From NCBI RefSeq assembly GCF_006861655.1, contig NZ_SESI01000002.1, forward strand, positions 344,765 through 408,764: DNA of 64,000 bases, read 5' to 3'. A program made the translations under genes and the position numbers. The notes under the pieces are model-generated. The model saw nothing but the letters and a program-made list of their open reading frames with translations. It made no database searches and was not told where the DNA came from. Below are positions 45,657 through 54,777 of the stretch, piece after piece (position 1 is the stretch's first letter; each line of letters begins with the position of its first letter). The DNA comes from Halonotius roseus. Its GTDB lineage: Archaea; Halobacteriota; Halobacteria; Halobacteriales; Haloferacaceae.

Positions 45657-45916
45657 GCGGACTCCGCGGCCGGAGCCGCCGACACCTCGTAGTCGTGGAT
45701 CGTCGGATTCGCCAGCAGGCGTTCGGCCATCGACTCGGCGCGCTCCTCGGCTTCGGCGGCGTCGTCGGCCTCAAGATCGATTTCGAAGCGATCGGCCGAG
45801 CGGAGTTCAGAGAGTTCGAAGCCGAGCCGTTCGAGGGCCTGCTTGGTCGTCTCGGCTTCCGGATCAAGGACGCCGTGTTTCAGGCGGACGGTGACGGTTG
45901 CGGTGTAGGCGGTCAT
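45653..45916 (-). CDS. purS: Phosphoribosylformylglycinamidine synthase subunit PurS
   Basis: Small structural subunit that links PurQ to PurL. 87 residues: MTAYTATVTVRLKHGVLDPE, ALERLGFELSELRSADRFEI and a C-terminal ERLLANPTIHDYEVSAAP, typical PurS. 4-bp overlap with purQ marks an operon. Confidence 0.95.
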   Translation of the reverse strand: MTAYTATVTVRLKHGVLDPEAETTKQALERLGFELSELRSADRFEIDLEADDAAEAEERAESMAERLLANPTIHDYEVSAAPAAESA

Positions 45917-45985
45917 TACCGTCGACTGGGTGAGGGGCGCGAAAAACTCTTTTGAACGGCGGTTCGGAGCGAGTTGGCGTCGTCG

Positions 45986-47263
45986 TCAGGCAAACAGCTG
46001 TCGGGCGTCGTCGACAGCGTCAACGAGGGCGTCGATCTCCTCGCGGGTGTTGTAGACGTAAAAGGACGCCCGGGCGGAGGCTGCCGCTCCGAGGGTATCG
46101 TGGAGCGGCTGGGTACAGTGGTCGCCGGCGCGGATCGCGACGGCGAAATCGTTGAGAATGCTGGAGAGGTCGTGGGCGTGAACGCCGTCGACGTTGAAGC
46201 CGACCAGCCCGCCGCGGTCGTCGCCCGGCGGGCCGTAGATCGTCACGTCGTCGTAGCGGTTCAGCTGGTCGTAGGCATACTCCGCCAGCAGCTCCTCGTG
46301 GGCCTGGACGTTTTCCATCCCGATATCCTCGAGATAGTCGATGGCGGCATCGAGGGCGATCGCCTGGGCGATCGAGGGGGTTCCGGCCTCGAACTTCCAC
46401 GGCAGATCCTCCCACGTCGACTCATCATAGGTGACCTTCCGGATCATGTCGCCGCCGTAGAGATACGGCTGCATCGACTCAAGCAGATGCTCTTTGCCGT
46501 ACAGCACGCCGATCCCGGTCGGGCCGAGCATCTTGTGGCCCGAAAAGGCCAGGAAGTCGGCGTCGATCTCGTCGACATCGACCGGCCGCGTCGGCACCGA
46601 TTGGGCCCCGTCGACAAAGGAGTAGGCGTCGACCTCGTGTGCCATCTCCGTGATCTCGGCGACCGGATTGATCGTCCCGAGGGTATTGGAGATATGGACG
46701 AGCGAGACCATCTCGGTGGAGTCGTCAATCAGCTCGGCGGCGTGTTCCATATCGAGGCGGCCCTCGTCGTCGATCTCGATAAACCGGAGTTCCGCCCCGG
46801 TGCGCTTGCAGATCTGCTGCCAGGTCACCAGCGAGGCATGGTGTTCCATCTGGGTGGTGACGACCGAATCACCAGGCCCGAGTTCTTCGAGGCCCCACGC
46901 GTAGGCAACGAGATTCATCGCCTCGGTCGTGTTTTTGACGAAGATGATCTCCTCGCGGCCGTCGGCACCGATGAAGTCGGCGACGTTGTCGTGGGCCTCC
47001 TCGTAGGCAACGCTGGCTTCCTGGCTCAGTTGGTGGATGCCGCGGTGGACGTTGGCGTTGTAGCTGTAGTAGTAGTCGACGATGCTGTCGACGACGGCTT
47101 TCGGGGTCTGGCTGGTCGCCGCGTTGTCGAGATACACCAGCGGTTCGGTGTCGCCCTCGCCCTCGCCGGGGGTGGTCACGTCGCCGCCGACGGTGCGGTC
47201 GAGCACCGGGAAATCGGCCCGGATCGCCTCGACATCGATCGGATAGGCGTCCTGCGTACTCAT
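45986..47263 (-). CDS. sufS: Cysteine desulfurase, SufS type
   Basis: Pyridoxal-phosphate enzyme freeing sulfur from cysteine for iron-sulfur clusters. 425 residues: YLDNAATSQTPKAVVDSIVD, the PLP Lys in LAFSGHKMLGPTGIGVL, and the active-site Cys in IRAGDHCTQPLHDTLG typical of group II (SufS). Start MSTQDAYPIDVEAIRADF. SufBCD genes are not in the window. Confidence 0.94.
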   Translation of the reverse strand: MSTQDAYPIDVEAIRADFPVLDRTVGGDVTTPGEGEGDTEPLVYLDNAATSQTPKAVVDSIVDYYYSYNANVHRGIHQLSQEASVAYEEAHDNVADFIGADGREEIIFVKNTTEAMNLVAYAWGLEELGPGDSVVTTQMEHHASLVTWQQICKRTGAELRFIEIDDEGRLDMEHAAELIDDSTEMVSLVHISNTLGTINPVAEITEMAHEVDAYSFVDGAQSVPTRPVDVDEIDADFLAFSGHKMLGPTGIGVLYGKEHLLESMQPYLYGGDMIRKVTYDESTWEDLPWKFEAGTPSIAQAIALDAAIDYLEDIGMENVQAHEELLAEYAYDQLNRYDDVTIYGPPGDDRGGLVGFNVDGVHAHDLSSILNDFAVAIRAGDHCTQPLHDTLGAAASARASFYVYNTREEIDALVDAVDDARQLFA

Positions 47264-47354
47264 TGGGTGTCGGTAAGGCCCCCGTGGGTAACACGTCTTC
47301 GGTTAGCCGAAGAATATGAAACGAGAGAGGGTTTCGTTGCTCGACAGACGCAAC

Positions 47355-47654
47355 TCACAACCACAACAGTTGGGCGTGTTCGGTGCCGTCAACGTCCAGC
47401 ACCCGCTCCTCGTCGATCAGGCCGGCATCGACGGCGACAGCGACCGACTCCTCGCCGACGAGGTTGCCGACGGTCGCCCCCTGGAGTGCATCGATCACGG
47501 CCTCGGGGTCGGCGTCGGTTGCCTCCTCGCCGGCGTAAAACTCCTCGGTCACCTCTAAGGAGACATCGCCGTCCTCGTAGGTCTCGCCGAGACAGTCCTC
47601 ATCGCAGACGGAGACAAGCGCGCCCTTCGGCGTCTCCCGTTCGCGCAGCAACAT
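47355..47654 (-). CDS. DUF424 family protein
   Basis: 99 residues, DUF424 family: MLLRERETPKGALVSVCDED, then GETYEDGDVSLEVTEEFYAG and TVGNLVGEESVAVAVDAGLI. Conserved in archaea, function unknown; it contains two Cys near residues 17 and 21. Its ATG overlaps the TPR stop by 1 bp. Confidence 0.8.
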   Translation of the reverse strand: MLLRERETPKGALVSVCDEDCLGETYEDGDVSLEVTEEFYAGEEATDADPEAVIDALQGATVGNLVGEESVAVAVDAGLIDEERVLDVDGTEHAQLLWL

Positions 47655-48397
47655 TAGAACTCCTCGGTCAACTCTTCCTCGGCGTCGGCGCGGATCTCCT
47701 CGGCCTGCTCGATGGCCTCCTGTGCCTCCTCCTCGCGACCAAGCTCCTCCAGGGCGCGAGCTTTCTCCTCAAGGATCTCCGCATTTCGCATCCCCAGGCG
47801 AATGGCGTTGTCGAAGGCGTTGAGCGCGTCCTCGGTCAGGCCGCGTTCGATGAGGAAGAAACCCCGGTTGTACCACGCCTGCGGGAAGCGGGGATCGACC
47901 TCGACGGCGCGCTCGGCGTGTTCCAGGGCCTCCTCGGCTCGGCCGAATTCCCACAGCGCGTAGGCAAGGTTGGTTTCGGCGGTCGCCGCGTGCTCGGACT
48001 CGTCGTCGATGCGGAGGGCCTCCTCGTAGGCACCGATCGCCTGATCGAACTCCTCCAGTTGACCGTGGGCGACGCCCTTGTTGACCCAGGCCTCCTGGGC
48101 CTCGATCGAGTCCTCCTCAGCAAAGCGGGCGGCGCGCTCGAAGGCGGCGGTGGCCTCCTCAAAGCGGTTGATCTCCATGTAGGAGAGCCCGACATCGATG
48201 AGTTCGGGTACGTCGACCTGCTCGGCGGAGACGTTGTGTTTGTCGAGTACGTCGGTCAACACGCGAGAATCGACCGGGTCGACCTGGTCGGGATCGACGC
48301 CCAGATCCGTCGGATCGAGGGTGAACTCCTCGTAGTCCTCGTCGACGCCTTGTCCCTCGGAGAAGGCATGTGAGCGATCGTCGGCATCGTCTGTCAT
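47654..48397 (-). CDS. Tetratricopeptide repeat protein
   Basis: 247 residues, at least four TPR units between about 60 and 235 (e.g. EQAIGAYEEALRIDDESEH-like, AWYNRGFFLIERGLTEDALN, ALEELGREEEAQEAIEQAEE). Acidic N-terminus with no signal peptide; protein-interaction scaffold. Cotranscribed with the DUF424 gene downstream (1-bp overlap). Confidence 0.88.
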   Translation of the reverse strand: MTDDADDRSHAFSEGQGVDEDYEEFTLDPTDLGVDPDQVDPVDSRVLTDVLDKHNVSAEQVDVPELIDVGLSYMEINRFEEATAAFERAARFAEEDSIEAQEAWVNKGVAHGQLEEFDQAIGAYEEALRIDDESEHAATAETNLAYALWEFGRAEEALEHAERAVEVDPRFPQAWYNRGFFLIERGLTEDALNAFDNAIRLGMRNAEILEEKARALEELGREEEAQEAIEQAEEIRADAEEELTEEF

Positions 48398-48440
48398 AGC
48401 TTTCTGTTCGACGCCGCGTCGGGTAAGGGTTGCGTCAGGC

Positions 48441-48509
48441 GGCGTTGGGGCGGTCGGCTCTCCGGCGTTGGGGCGGTCGGCTCTCCGACGTTGGATCGGT
48501 CGGCCGTGA
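48441..48509. repeat. Tandem 23-bp repeat, 2 exact and 1 diverged units
   Basis: 48441-48463 and 48464-48486 are identical; 48487-48509 is a degenerate third copy. In the intergenic gap between the TPR gene start and the end of the wHTH-like gene. Confidence 0.85.
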
Positions 48510-48521
48510 GAGGGGTGCGCG

Positions 48522-48902
48522 TTACGCCAGCGTGTAGTAGACCGAGGTGCCGTCGTCTGTCTCGACCTCTTTGGTGGTCACGATCCCTTCCTCGACGAGT
48601 TCGGTGAGTGCGTCATCGATATCGTTGACGACGATCGTCGTAGCAGCCACGTCGCCGGCGAAATCGATCAGCCCGTCAGCGAACGAGCCAAGCGAGCTCT
48701 GGGTTCGATCCATGAACACAGGGGTGTAATCGACGCCGAGGACGATCTCGCGCTCGGTAAAGGCTCTGTCCGGTCGCTCGCTCAGAAACGACGTGACGAG
48801 ATCCTTCTCGGTTTCGATGGGGTCGACCTCGTCGTCGGCATTCGGTTCGTCGTCGCTCTCATCGACAGCTCCGGCATCGAATTCATCAGTGGAGATTGGC
48901 AT
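48522..48902 (-). CDS. Acidic winged-helix-like protein of unknown function
   Basis: 126 residues: an acidic disordered first 30 residues, then a helical region with FLSERPDRAFTEREIVLGVD resembling a MarR/wHTH helix-turn-helix and ending ALTELVEEGIVTTKEVETDD, a wing-like strand pair. DNA binding is inferred. No family name given. Divergent from a phosphoesterase with a stem-loop between them. Confidence 0.55.
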   Translation of the reverse strand: MPISTDEFDAGAVDESDDEPNADDEVDPIETEKDLVTSFLSERPDRAFTEREIVLGVDYTPVFMDRTQSSLGSFADGLIDFAGDVAATTIVVNDIDDALTELVEEGIVTTKEVETDDGTSVYYTLA

Positions 48903-49001
48903 TCTGTGTGTGGGTATGACGACGAGGAGTAATTACCTGTCGAATATCCTGAGAGACGCGGCGAGCGGGTACTGTTCAGAGTAGTGCGATAGGATTGAGA
49001 A

Positions 49002-49048
49002 CATCTTGAAAGGGGCGACGCGCTGGAGGAAGGCGGGCTTTCAAGATG
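49002..49048. repeat. 11-bp inverted repeat in divergent intergenic region
   Basis: CATCTTGAAAG (49002-49012) is the exact reverse complement of CTTTCAAGATG (49038-49048), with a 25-bp GC-rich spacer, in the 227-bp gap between the wHTH-like gene and the phosphoesterase. Could be an operator or a hairpin in a transcript leader. Confidence 0.7.
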
Positions 49049-49129
49049 GTTCCAGTTTCCTCGGCTTCTCTGAACACGACCGACGAGCGCGCCCAAACGC
49101 CTTTTTCGCCACCGCCGCAAGAGGTCGGT

Positions 49130-49819
49130 ATGCGATACGGCGTTGTGGCTGACATCCACGGCAATCTCCCCGCCTTCGAGGCCGTGATCGACGCGATGCC
49201 CGCGGTCGACCGATGGCTCTGTGCCGGCGATGTCGTCGGCTACAACCCCTGGCCCGCCGAGTGTGTCGATCGCGTTCGAGAACTCGACGCCGCGACCGTC
49301 ATGGGCAACCACGATCGCGCGGTCGCCAGCGACACCGGCTTCCGGTTCAACTCGATGGCCGCCGCCGGCGTCACCTACGCCCGCGATGCGCTCGACGAGG
49401 ACGCCCTCGCATGGCTCGATCGTCTGCCCGACCGCCGAACCGTCGCCGACGGAGAGATCCTGATCGTTCACGGCCACCCCGAGAACCCGGATCGCTACAC
49501 CTACCCCGATGAGTTCGAGCCCGGGATGCTGGAGGACAACGCCCGCGTGACGATCACCGGCCACACCCACGTCCAAGGCGTCCGAGAGTTCGATGAGGGC
49601 GTCGTCATGAACCCCGGCAGCGTCGGCCAGCCACGCGACGGCGACCCGGAGGCCGCGTTTGCGGTGCTCGATATCGACGAAGGTGACGACGGGGGCGGCA
49701 CCGCCGCCATCGATGTCGAAACCCACCGCGTCGCCTACGATATCGACCGTGTGGTCGACGCTGTCGAGGAAGCGGGCCTTCCCGAAAAGATCGGGACGCG
49801 GTTGCGTAGCGGGCGATAG
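49130..49819 (+). CDS. Metallophosphoesterase (YfcE/MJ0936-like)
   Basis: 229 residues from ATG 49130 (MRYGVVADIHGNLPAFEAVI). Full calcineurin-like motif set: DIHGN, GDVVGYNP, GNHDRA, HGHP and GHTHVQG, giving the two-metal site. Probably a phosphodiesterase; physiological substrate unknown. The upstream in-frame residues look non-coding. Confidence 0.9.
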   Translation: MRYGVVADIHGNLPAFEAVIDAMPAVDRWLCAGDVVGYNPWPAECVDRVRELDAATVMGNHDRAVASDTGFRFNSMAAAGVTYARDALDEDALAWLDRLPDRRTVADGEILIVHGHPENPDRYTYPDEFEPGMLEDNARVTITGHTHVQGVREFDEGVVMNPGSVGQPRDGDPEAAFAVLDIDEGDDGGGTAAIDVETHRVAYDIDRVVDAVEEAGLPEKIGTRLRSGR

Positions 49820-49840
49820 GCGACCGCCTGCTGTCGCCGA

Positions 49841-51019
49841 CTACACCTCGCGTTGGACGATCTCTAAGGTTTCTTCGCGGTCGTCCCAGGCGACAAACAG
49901 CGCGACCGAGGTCGCACTCGTGATCACATCATGGAGGTTGATCCCGGCGTCAGCGATCGGCGTCAGGACGCTCTGGATGACGCCCGGGCGGTTCGGGAGC
50001 TCGCCGCCGGTGACCCGGATGACGGCGATATCGTCCTCGACGGTGACACTTGAGAGCGTGTTGCCGCTGACGACCCGCTCGTGGAGGACGGGTTCGGCCT
50101 CGTCGGCGAGATCGCTGTTGACATAGAAGGTGATCGAATCCATCCCGCTGGCGACGGCGTCGATGTTGATCCCGGCGTTCCGCAGCGCGTCGGAGAGATC
50201 CGCCAGGATGCCGGGGCTGTTGCGGATCGACCGCCCGGCGACGGTCAGACAGGCGAGCTTCTGTTCCTGCATGTCGATGAGATTCTGGAACTCGCCTTCG
50301 ATCTGGGTGCCGCCGGTCAGGAGGTCGCCGTGTTGGTAGTGGACGACCCGCACATCGAGATGTTCGTGTTTGTACGACAGCGCGCTTGGGGCGACGACCT
50401 CCGCGCCGCGGAAGGAGAGATTGCGGAGCTCATCAACGGAGATCCGACCGACATTGCGCGCGCCTTCAACGACGCGGGGATCGCCGGTCATGACGCCTTC
50501 GACATCGGTGACGATGACGACCTCGTCGGCGTTCATGTAGTTGCCGAGCATGACCGCGGTCGTATCCGAGCCACCGCGGCCCAGCGTTGTGATGTCGCCG
50601 CCCTCGTTTTGCGCGAGGAAGCCGGTGATGACGGGGACGACGCCGTCGAGCTTGCTGGCGAGAGCCGTGGCGCGTTCCTTCGTTGCCTCGACATCGACCT
50701 CGCCGAGGTCGTTGGTGATGATCGGCCACTCGTCGCTGCCGGGCTCCAAGAAAAGGGCCTCGACACCCCGGGCGGCGAGTGCGGCCTTCAGCATGCGGAC
50801 GCTGGTGCGCTCGCCCATCGAGACGATCTCCGCGCGATCCTCGTCGGAGACATCGAACTCGATGTCGTCGAGCAGATCGTCGGTTGTCGACCCCATCGCG
50901 CTGGCGACGACGGCGATCTGGTGGCCGGCGGCGACCGCGTCGGCGATCGAATCCGCCGCGCGGTTGATCCGCTCGCCGGTGCCCAGACTCGTCCCGCCGA
51001 ACTTGGCGACGACGCGCAT
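49841..51019 (-). CDS. lysC: Aspartate kinase
   Basis: Phosphorylates aspartate, entry to lysine, methionine and threonine synthesis (homoserine kinase is at 6616). 392 residues from ATG 51019, with a GGAGG site about 7 bp upstream. KFGGTSLGTGERINRA at the N-terminus, GRGGSDTTAVMLGNYM in the kinase domain, and two ACT domains (about 260-392) for feedback inhibition. A GTG two codons earlier is in frame. Confidence 0.95.
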   Translation of the reverse strand: MRVVAKFGGTSLGTGERINRAADSIADAVAAGHQIAVVASAMGSTTDDLLDDIEFDVSDEDRAEIVSMGERTSVRMLKAALAARGVEALFLEPGSDEWPIITNDLGEVDVEATKERATALASKLDGVVPVITGFLAQNEGGDITTLGRGGSDTTAVMLGNYMNADEVVIVTDVEGVMTGDPRVVEGARNVGRISVDELRNLSFRGAEVVAPSALSYKHEHLDVRVVHYQHGDLLTGGTQIEGEFQNLIDMQEQKLACLTVAGRSIRNSPGILADLSDALRNAGINIDAVASGMDSITFYVNSDLADEAEPVLHERVVSGNTLSSVTVEDDIAVIRVTGGELPNRPGVIQSVLTPIADAGINLHDVITSATSVALFVAWDDREETLEIVQREV

Positions 51020-51202
51020 CAGCACACCTCCTGTGGGGCTGTAATCAGCCTAGTGCTCCCGATATCGTAACGACGCATGCCCGCCCGTTGCGTGGGGACC
51101 TGCATAACGTTGTTCACTCCGTGTCGCCGGGGTGTCGCCGTCACGGCGAGAGCCACACCGGAGTCGGCTGGCTTTTTGTCCGCCGGCCGTCGAGAAACGC
51201 GT

Positions 51203-52075
51203 ATGCAAACGCTGACCGAAAAGCGGGTCTTCGGCGCGAAAACCGGCGTCACCGACGTGTTCGTCGCCACCGACGCCGGCCTCGCCGCCGTCACCGTCTC
51301 GGCCGACCAGATCGGGGCGTTCGGCCTTGCCAGCCGGGAGCCGGCGACCGCGGTGGCGGCGACGGCCGACCGGCTCGTCGTCGGCACCGACGATGGGTTG
51401 CTCGCGGCTGACATCGATGCCGGGAGTCGAGCCGGCGATGTCGCCGATCCCGCCTTCGAGTCGATCGGTGGCGACGCGATCGGTTCGGTGGCGGCCGTCG
51501 ATCTCACACCCGAGGAGATCGTTGTCGCCGACAGCAACGGCGTCGTCTACAGCAGCGAGCACGCCGGCGCGGTCGCCGAGCCGCCAGCCTGGGAACAGCG
51601 TGGGACGACCGATGGGGTTCGCGCCATCGACGCCGGCCTGCTCGCGGCGACCGATGGCGTCTACCGAATCGATGACGACGGGGTGACCAACACCGGGCTC
51701 ACCGATGTCCGGGCGGTGACCGGCGTCGGCCAACCGCTGGCGGCGACCGCCGATGGGCTGTTCCGGCTGGGTAACGGCTGGCAGTCAGTCGCCGACGGCG
51801 CGTTTCGGGCGGTCGCCGCCGACGGCCACGGCCACGCCCACGCTGTCGGCGAGGCTGGCCTGCTCGTTCGCGCAGCCGAGGATGGCGCGTGGACGACAAC
51901 AACCCCGCCGGTCGAGGCACCGGTCGTCGATCTGGCGGCCGACCGCGGGATCGTTGTCGGGGTCACTGACGACGGAACGCTATGTGTCACCGCCGGCGAC
52001 GGGTGGCGACACCAGCGGCTCGGCCTGCCGGGAGCCCGGGGGGTCGCCATCGGTGGCGGGGCGGACGGCTCGTAA
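51203..52075 (+). CDS. HVO_0234-family beta-propeller protein
   Basis: 290 residues from ATG 51203 (MQTLTEKRVFGAKTGVTDVF). About six or seven weak repeats with a strand-turn pattern ending VATDAGLAAVTV, VVGTDDGLLAADID, AATDGVYRID, AATADGLFRLG, VGVTDDGTLCV, forming a propeller. I recognise it as the HVO_0234 family; role unknown. Alone between aspartate kinase and prs. Confidence 0.8.
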   Translation: MQTLTEKRVFGAKTGVTDVFVATDAGLAAVTVSADQIGAFGLASREPATAVAATADRLVVGTDDGLLAADIDAGSRAGDVADPAFESIGGDAIGSVAAVDLTPEEIVVADSNGVVYSSEHAGAVAEPPAWEQRGTTDGVRAIDAGLLAATDGVYRIDDDGVTNTGLTDVRAVTGVGQPLAATADGLFRLGNGWQSVADGAFRAVAADGHGHAHAVGEAGLLVRAAEDGAWTTTTPPVEAPVVDLAADRGIVVGVTDDGTLCVTAGDGWRHQRLGLPGARGVAIGGGADGS

Positions 52076-52123
52076 GCGACGCACACCGAAACCCCGTTTA
52101 GGGGTGACTGAAATAGAGCGCGT

Positions 52124-52984
52124 ATGGCTACGATCGTTCCCGCATCGACGGCCCAGTCGCTGGCGGCGTCGCTGGCGACTGCGGGCGTCGGCTCGCTGAC
52201 GGTGCCGACCTACGACCGCTTCGCCGACGGCGAGACGCTAGCGGCTGTGCCCGACTTCGACGACGAGGAAGCGATCATCGTCGCTTCGACCGTCGACAAC
52301 GACGCCCACGTCGAACTCCTCCAGCTACAGGACGCCGTCCGCGAGGCCGGCGCGAGCGACGTGACGACCGTCATCGCGTATCTCGGGTATGGCCGACAGG
52401 ACAAGGCGTTCAAACACGGCCAGCCCGTCTCAGCGCGGGCGGTCGCCCGGGCGATCAGCACCGGCACCGACCGCGTCGTGCTCGTCGATCCACACGAACC
52501 CAGCGTCACCGACTTTTTCGACGTGCCGACGAGGATCGTCAACGCCGCTGGCCAACTGGCCGAGCCGCTGGCCGACCTCAACGATCCGCTATTCGTCGCC
52601 CCCGACGCGGGCGCGACCGAGCTCGCGGAGACAACGCGGGACGCCTACGGGAGCGGCGATGTTGATTACTTCGAGAAGGAGCGCGATTACGACACCGGCG
52701 AAGTCGAAGTCATGCCGAGCGACGCCGCCGTCGAGGGCCGCGATGTCGTCCTCGTCGACGACATCATCGCCACCGGCGGCACGATGAGCGGGGCGATTGC
52801 GGCTCTCTACGAGCGCGACGTAGCCCGCGTCTATGCCTGCTGTATCCACCCCGTCTTGGCCGGCGCGGCACGAACGAAACTCGCGGCTGCCGGCGTCGAA
52901 CGGGTCGTCGGCACCGACACGCTCGAACGCACGGTTAGCGACGTGAGCGTCGCCCCCGTTATCGCCGACGCGCTTGACGACTAG
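52124..52984 (+). CDS. prs: Ribose-phosphate diphosphokinase
   Basis: Makes PRPP used by the purine, pyrimidine, NAD and other pathways here. 286 residues: MATIVPASTAQSLAASLATA, the flexible-loop GYGRQDKAFKHGQPVSARAV, and PRPP loop DVVLVDDIIATGGTMSGA. Archaeal short class. 66-bp before the HIT gene. Confidence 0.94.
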   Translation: MATIVPASTAQSLAASLATAGVGSLTVPTYDRFADGETLAAVPDFDDEEAIIVASTVDNDAHVELLQLQDAVREAGASDVTTVIAYLGYGRQDKAFKHGQPVSARAVARAISTGTDRVVLVDPHEPSVTDFFDVPTRIVNAAGQLAEPLADLNDPLFVAPDAGATELAETTRDAYGSGDVDYFEKERDYDTGEVEVMPSDAAVEGRDVVLVDDIIATGGTMSGAIAALYERDVARVYACCIHPVLAGAARTKLAAAGVERVVGTDTLERTVSDVSVAPVIADALDD

Positions 52985-53050
52985 TCGTCGGTGAGCGTAC
53001 CACCTGAGAAGCCACCAACGTTCATAGTCTCGCCACCGCAATCACCGCGT

Positions 53051-53467
53051 ATGCCAACGATCTTCGAGCAGATCGTCGACGGCGAGATCCCCGGTCGCAT
53101 CGTCCACGAAACTGAGACCACGCTGGCGTTCCTCGACGCCAACCCACTCGCGCGCGGCCACACACTCGTCATCCCGAAGGAACCCTACGAGCGACTGGAC
53201 GATATGCCGGCCGACATCGCCAGCGACGTGTTCAGCGTCGTCCACGAATTGACGCCGACCATCGAGGCGGCGGTCGACGCCGACGCGACGACCATCGGGA
53301 TGAACAACGGCGAAGCCGCCGGCCAAGAGGTGCCCCACGCTCACGTCCACATCGTCCCGCGGTTCGACGGCGACGGCGGCGGCCCGATCCACGCGATCTC
53401 TCCTAGCCGACCCGACCTCTCCGACGAGGAACTCAATGAGATCGAAGCGGCGATCAGCGAAGCCTGA
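53051..53467 (+). CDS. HIT family nucleotide hydrolase
   Basis: 138 residues from ATG 53051 (MPTIFEQIVDGEIPGRIVHE). HIT motif HAHVHIVPR near residues 97-105 with the nucleophilic middle His; probably hydrolyses AMP derivatives such as aminoacyl-AMP or dinucleoside polyphosphates. Last 25 residues acidic. Confidence 0.92.
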   Translation: MPTIFEQIVDGEIPGRIVHETETTLAFLDANPLARGHTLVIPKEPYERLDDMPADIASDVFSVVHELTPTIEAAVDADATTIGMNNGEAAGQEVPHAHVHIVPRFDGDGGGPIHAISPSRPDLSDEELNEIEAAISEA

Positions 53468-53542
53468 TCGGCTCTCTGTAGTGGTTCGACCCATACCGTG
53501 GTCGCGGTATCGGATAAAAAATGTCGACAAAACCACAATCTT

Positions 53543-53562
53543 GTTAGCTATCTAACTATTAT
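53543..53562 (+). promoter_or_regulatory. Candidate tfb promoter with small palindrome
   Basis: GTTAGCTATCTAAC (53543-53556) has 5-bp inverted arms around CTAT, followed by CTATTATC. It is 35-50 bp before the TFB ATG at 53594, in the expected TATA region; operator role is a guess. Confidence 0.35.
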
Positions 53563-53593
53563 CCCACTCGGTGCTAGTACCAGGTGTTGCACC

Positions 53594-54469
53594 ATGGCAC
53601 CGGAGTGTCCCCGCTGTCCCGAGTGTGACGGACAGCTCAAAAGCGAGGCCGAGGAAACAGTTTGCGGCGACTGTGGGCTCGTCGTCGACGCCGATCGGAT
53701 CGACCACGGCCCCGAGTGGCGATCGTTCGACGACAGCCGGACGAACCCCGAACGGACGGGTGCCCCGCTAACGGAGGCCCGCCACGATCGCGGCTTGTCG
53801 ACGGAGATCGGCTACGACCGGAACCTCAGCGAGCACCGCCGTCGGAAGTTCATCCGGCTGCGACGCCAGCACAACCGCGCCCGCGTCGGGCGGAAACGCG
53901 ACCGCAACAAGATCTACGCGTTCAAGCAGATCCGGCGGCTGATCGGGGAAAAATCGCTGCCGGATCCCGTACACGATCAGGCCTGTCGGCTGTTCCGATC
54001 GGCACAAAAGGAGAGCCTGCTACAGGGTCGCTCGTTGGAGGGGTTTACCGCGGCCTGTGTCTACGCTGCCTGTCGGATCAATGCAGTGTCGCGGACGATC
54101 GAGGAGACGGTCGCGGCGGCGAAAGCCGACCGCGGGGAGTTTCGGGCGGCCTACGACGCGCTCAACCGCGAACTCGGCTTACCCGTCGCGCCGACCAGCC
54201 CCGCCGAATACCTCCCGCGGTATGCGACCGAACTGGGGGTGGCGACGGCGGTCGAACGCCGCGCCCGCGAGCTTGTCGACCACACCCAAGAGGAGGGGAT
54301 CGCCAACGGCCGCAATCCAAGCGGGGTTGCCGCGGCCTGTCTGTACACCGCCGCCAAGGAACACGACGCCGAGGTGACCCAACGCGAGATCGCCGAGATC
54401 GCCTCGGTGACACCGGTGACGATCCGGAACACGTTTCAGGAGTTGGCAAACGAGCCGGTCACACAGTAA
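53594..54469 (+). CDS. tfb: Transcription initiation factor TFB
   Basis: Archaeal TFIIB homologue recruiting RNA polymerase to TATA-TBP. 291 residues from ATG 53594: N-terminal zinc ribbon with CPRC (Cys5/Cys8), CPEC (Cys8/Cys11) options and CGDC (Cys24/Cys27), a B-reader region EARHDRGLSTEIGYDRN, then two cyclin-like repeats (about 100-185 and 195-290) with SLEGFTAACVYAACRINAVS and NPSGVAAACLYTAAKEHDAE. One of several TFBs usual in haloarchaea. Confidence 0.94.
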   Translation: MAPECPRCPECDGQLKSEAEETVCGDCGLVVDADRIDHGPEWRSFDDSRTNPERTGAPLTEARHDRGLSTEIGYDRNLSEHRRRKFIRLRRQHNRARVGRKRDRNKIYAFKQIRRLIGEKSLPDPVHDQACRLFRSAQKESLLQGRSLEGFTAACVYAACRINAVSRTIEETVAAAKADRGEFRAAYDALNRELGLPVAPTSPAEYLPRYATELGVATAVERRARELVDHTQEEGIANGRNPSGVAAACLYTAAKEHDAEVTQREIAEIASVTPVTIRNTFQELANEPVTQ

Positions 54470-54777
54470 CCCCGTCGTTGGCGTCTCGTCGCCACCACAG
54501 TGCGATCGAGATAGCAGCTTCCACAGCCCTGGCAGCGCGATGCTGAGTTACAGGTAAGTTGATATGACGATCCGCTACCGTCGTCGAAAGTAGGCTGTTC
54601 TATATGACTGTGTGAATTCAAATACAATCTTATGAAAATTAGTAACAAAACAAATAGTGGAAACAACTGTAAATAAAAAGATATTTCAAAATATACATTC
54701 AGGATATACGAGATATGAACATGATTTAATTCTTTGCTCGAAATATAATTACCCAATTCCCTTATGTTTATTATGGT
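54470..54777. other. AT-rich intergenic region before the transducer gene
   Basis: 308 bp. From about 54585 to 54777 the sequence is mostly A and T, in sharp contrast with the GC-rich surroundings, with runs such as AAATAAAAAG. It contains candidate TATA boxes (AAATATAATT at 54741) for the downstream gene and no convincing open frame. Confidence 0.75.
54741..54750 (+). promoter_or_regulatory. Candidate TATA box of the transducer gene
   Basis: AAATATAATT lies about 32 bp before the ATG at 54778; given the overall AT-richness this box is not unique. Confidence 0.4.

Noticed and set aside
45974..48373. 799-residue plus-strand frame
   Set aside because: Covers sufS, DUF424 and TPR genes on the opposite strand and has no recognisable domain.
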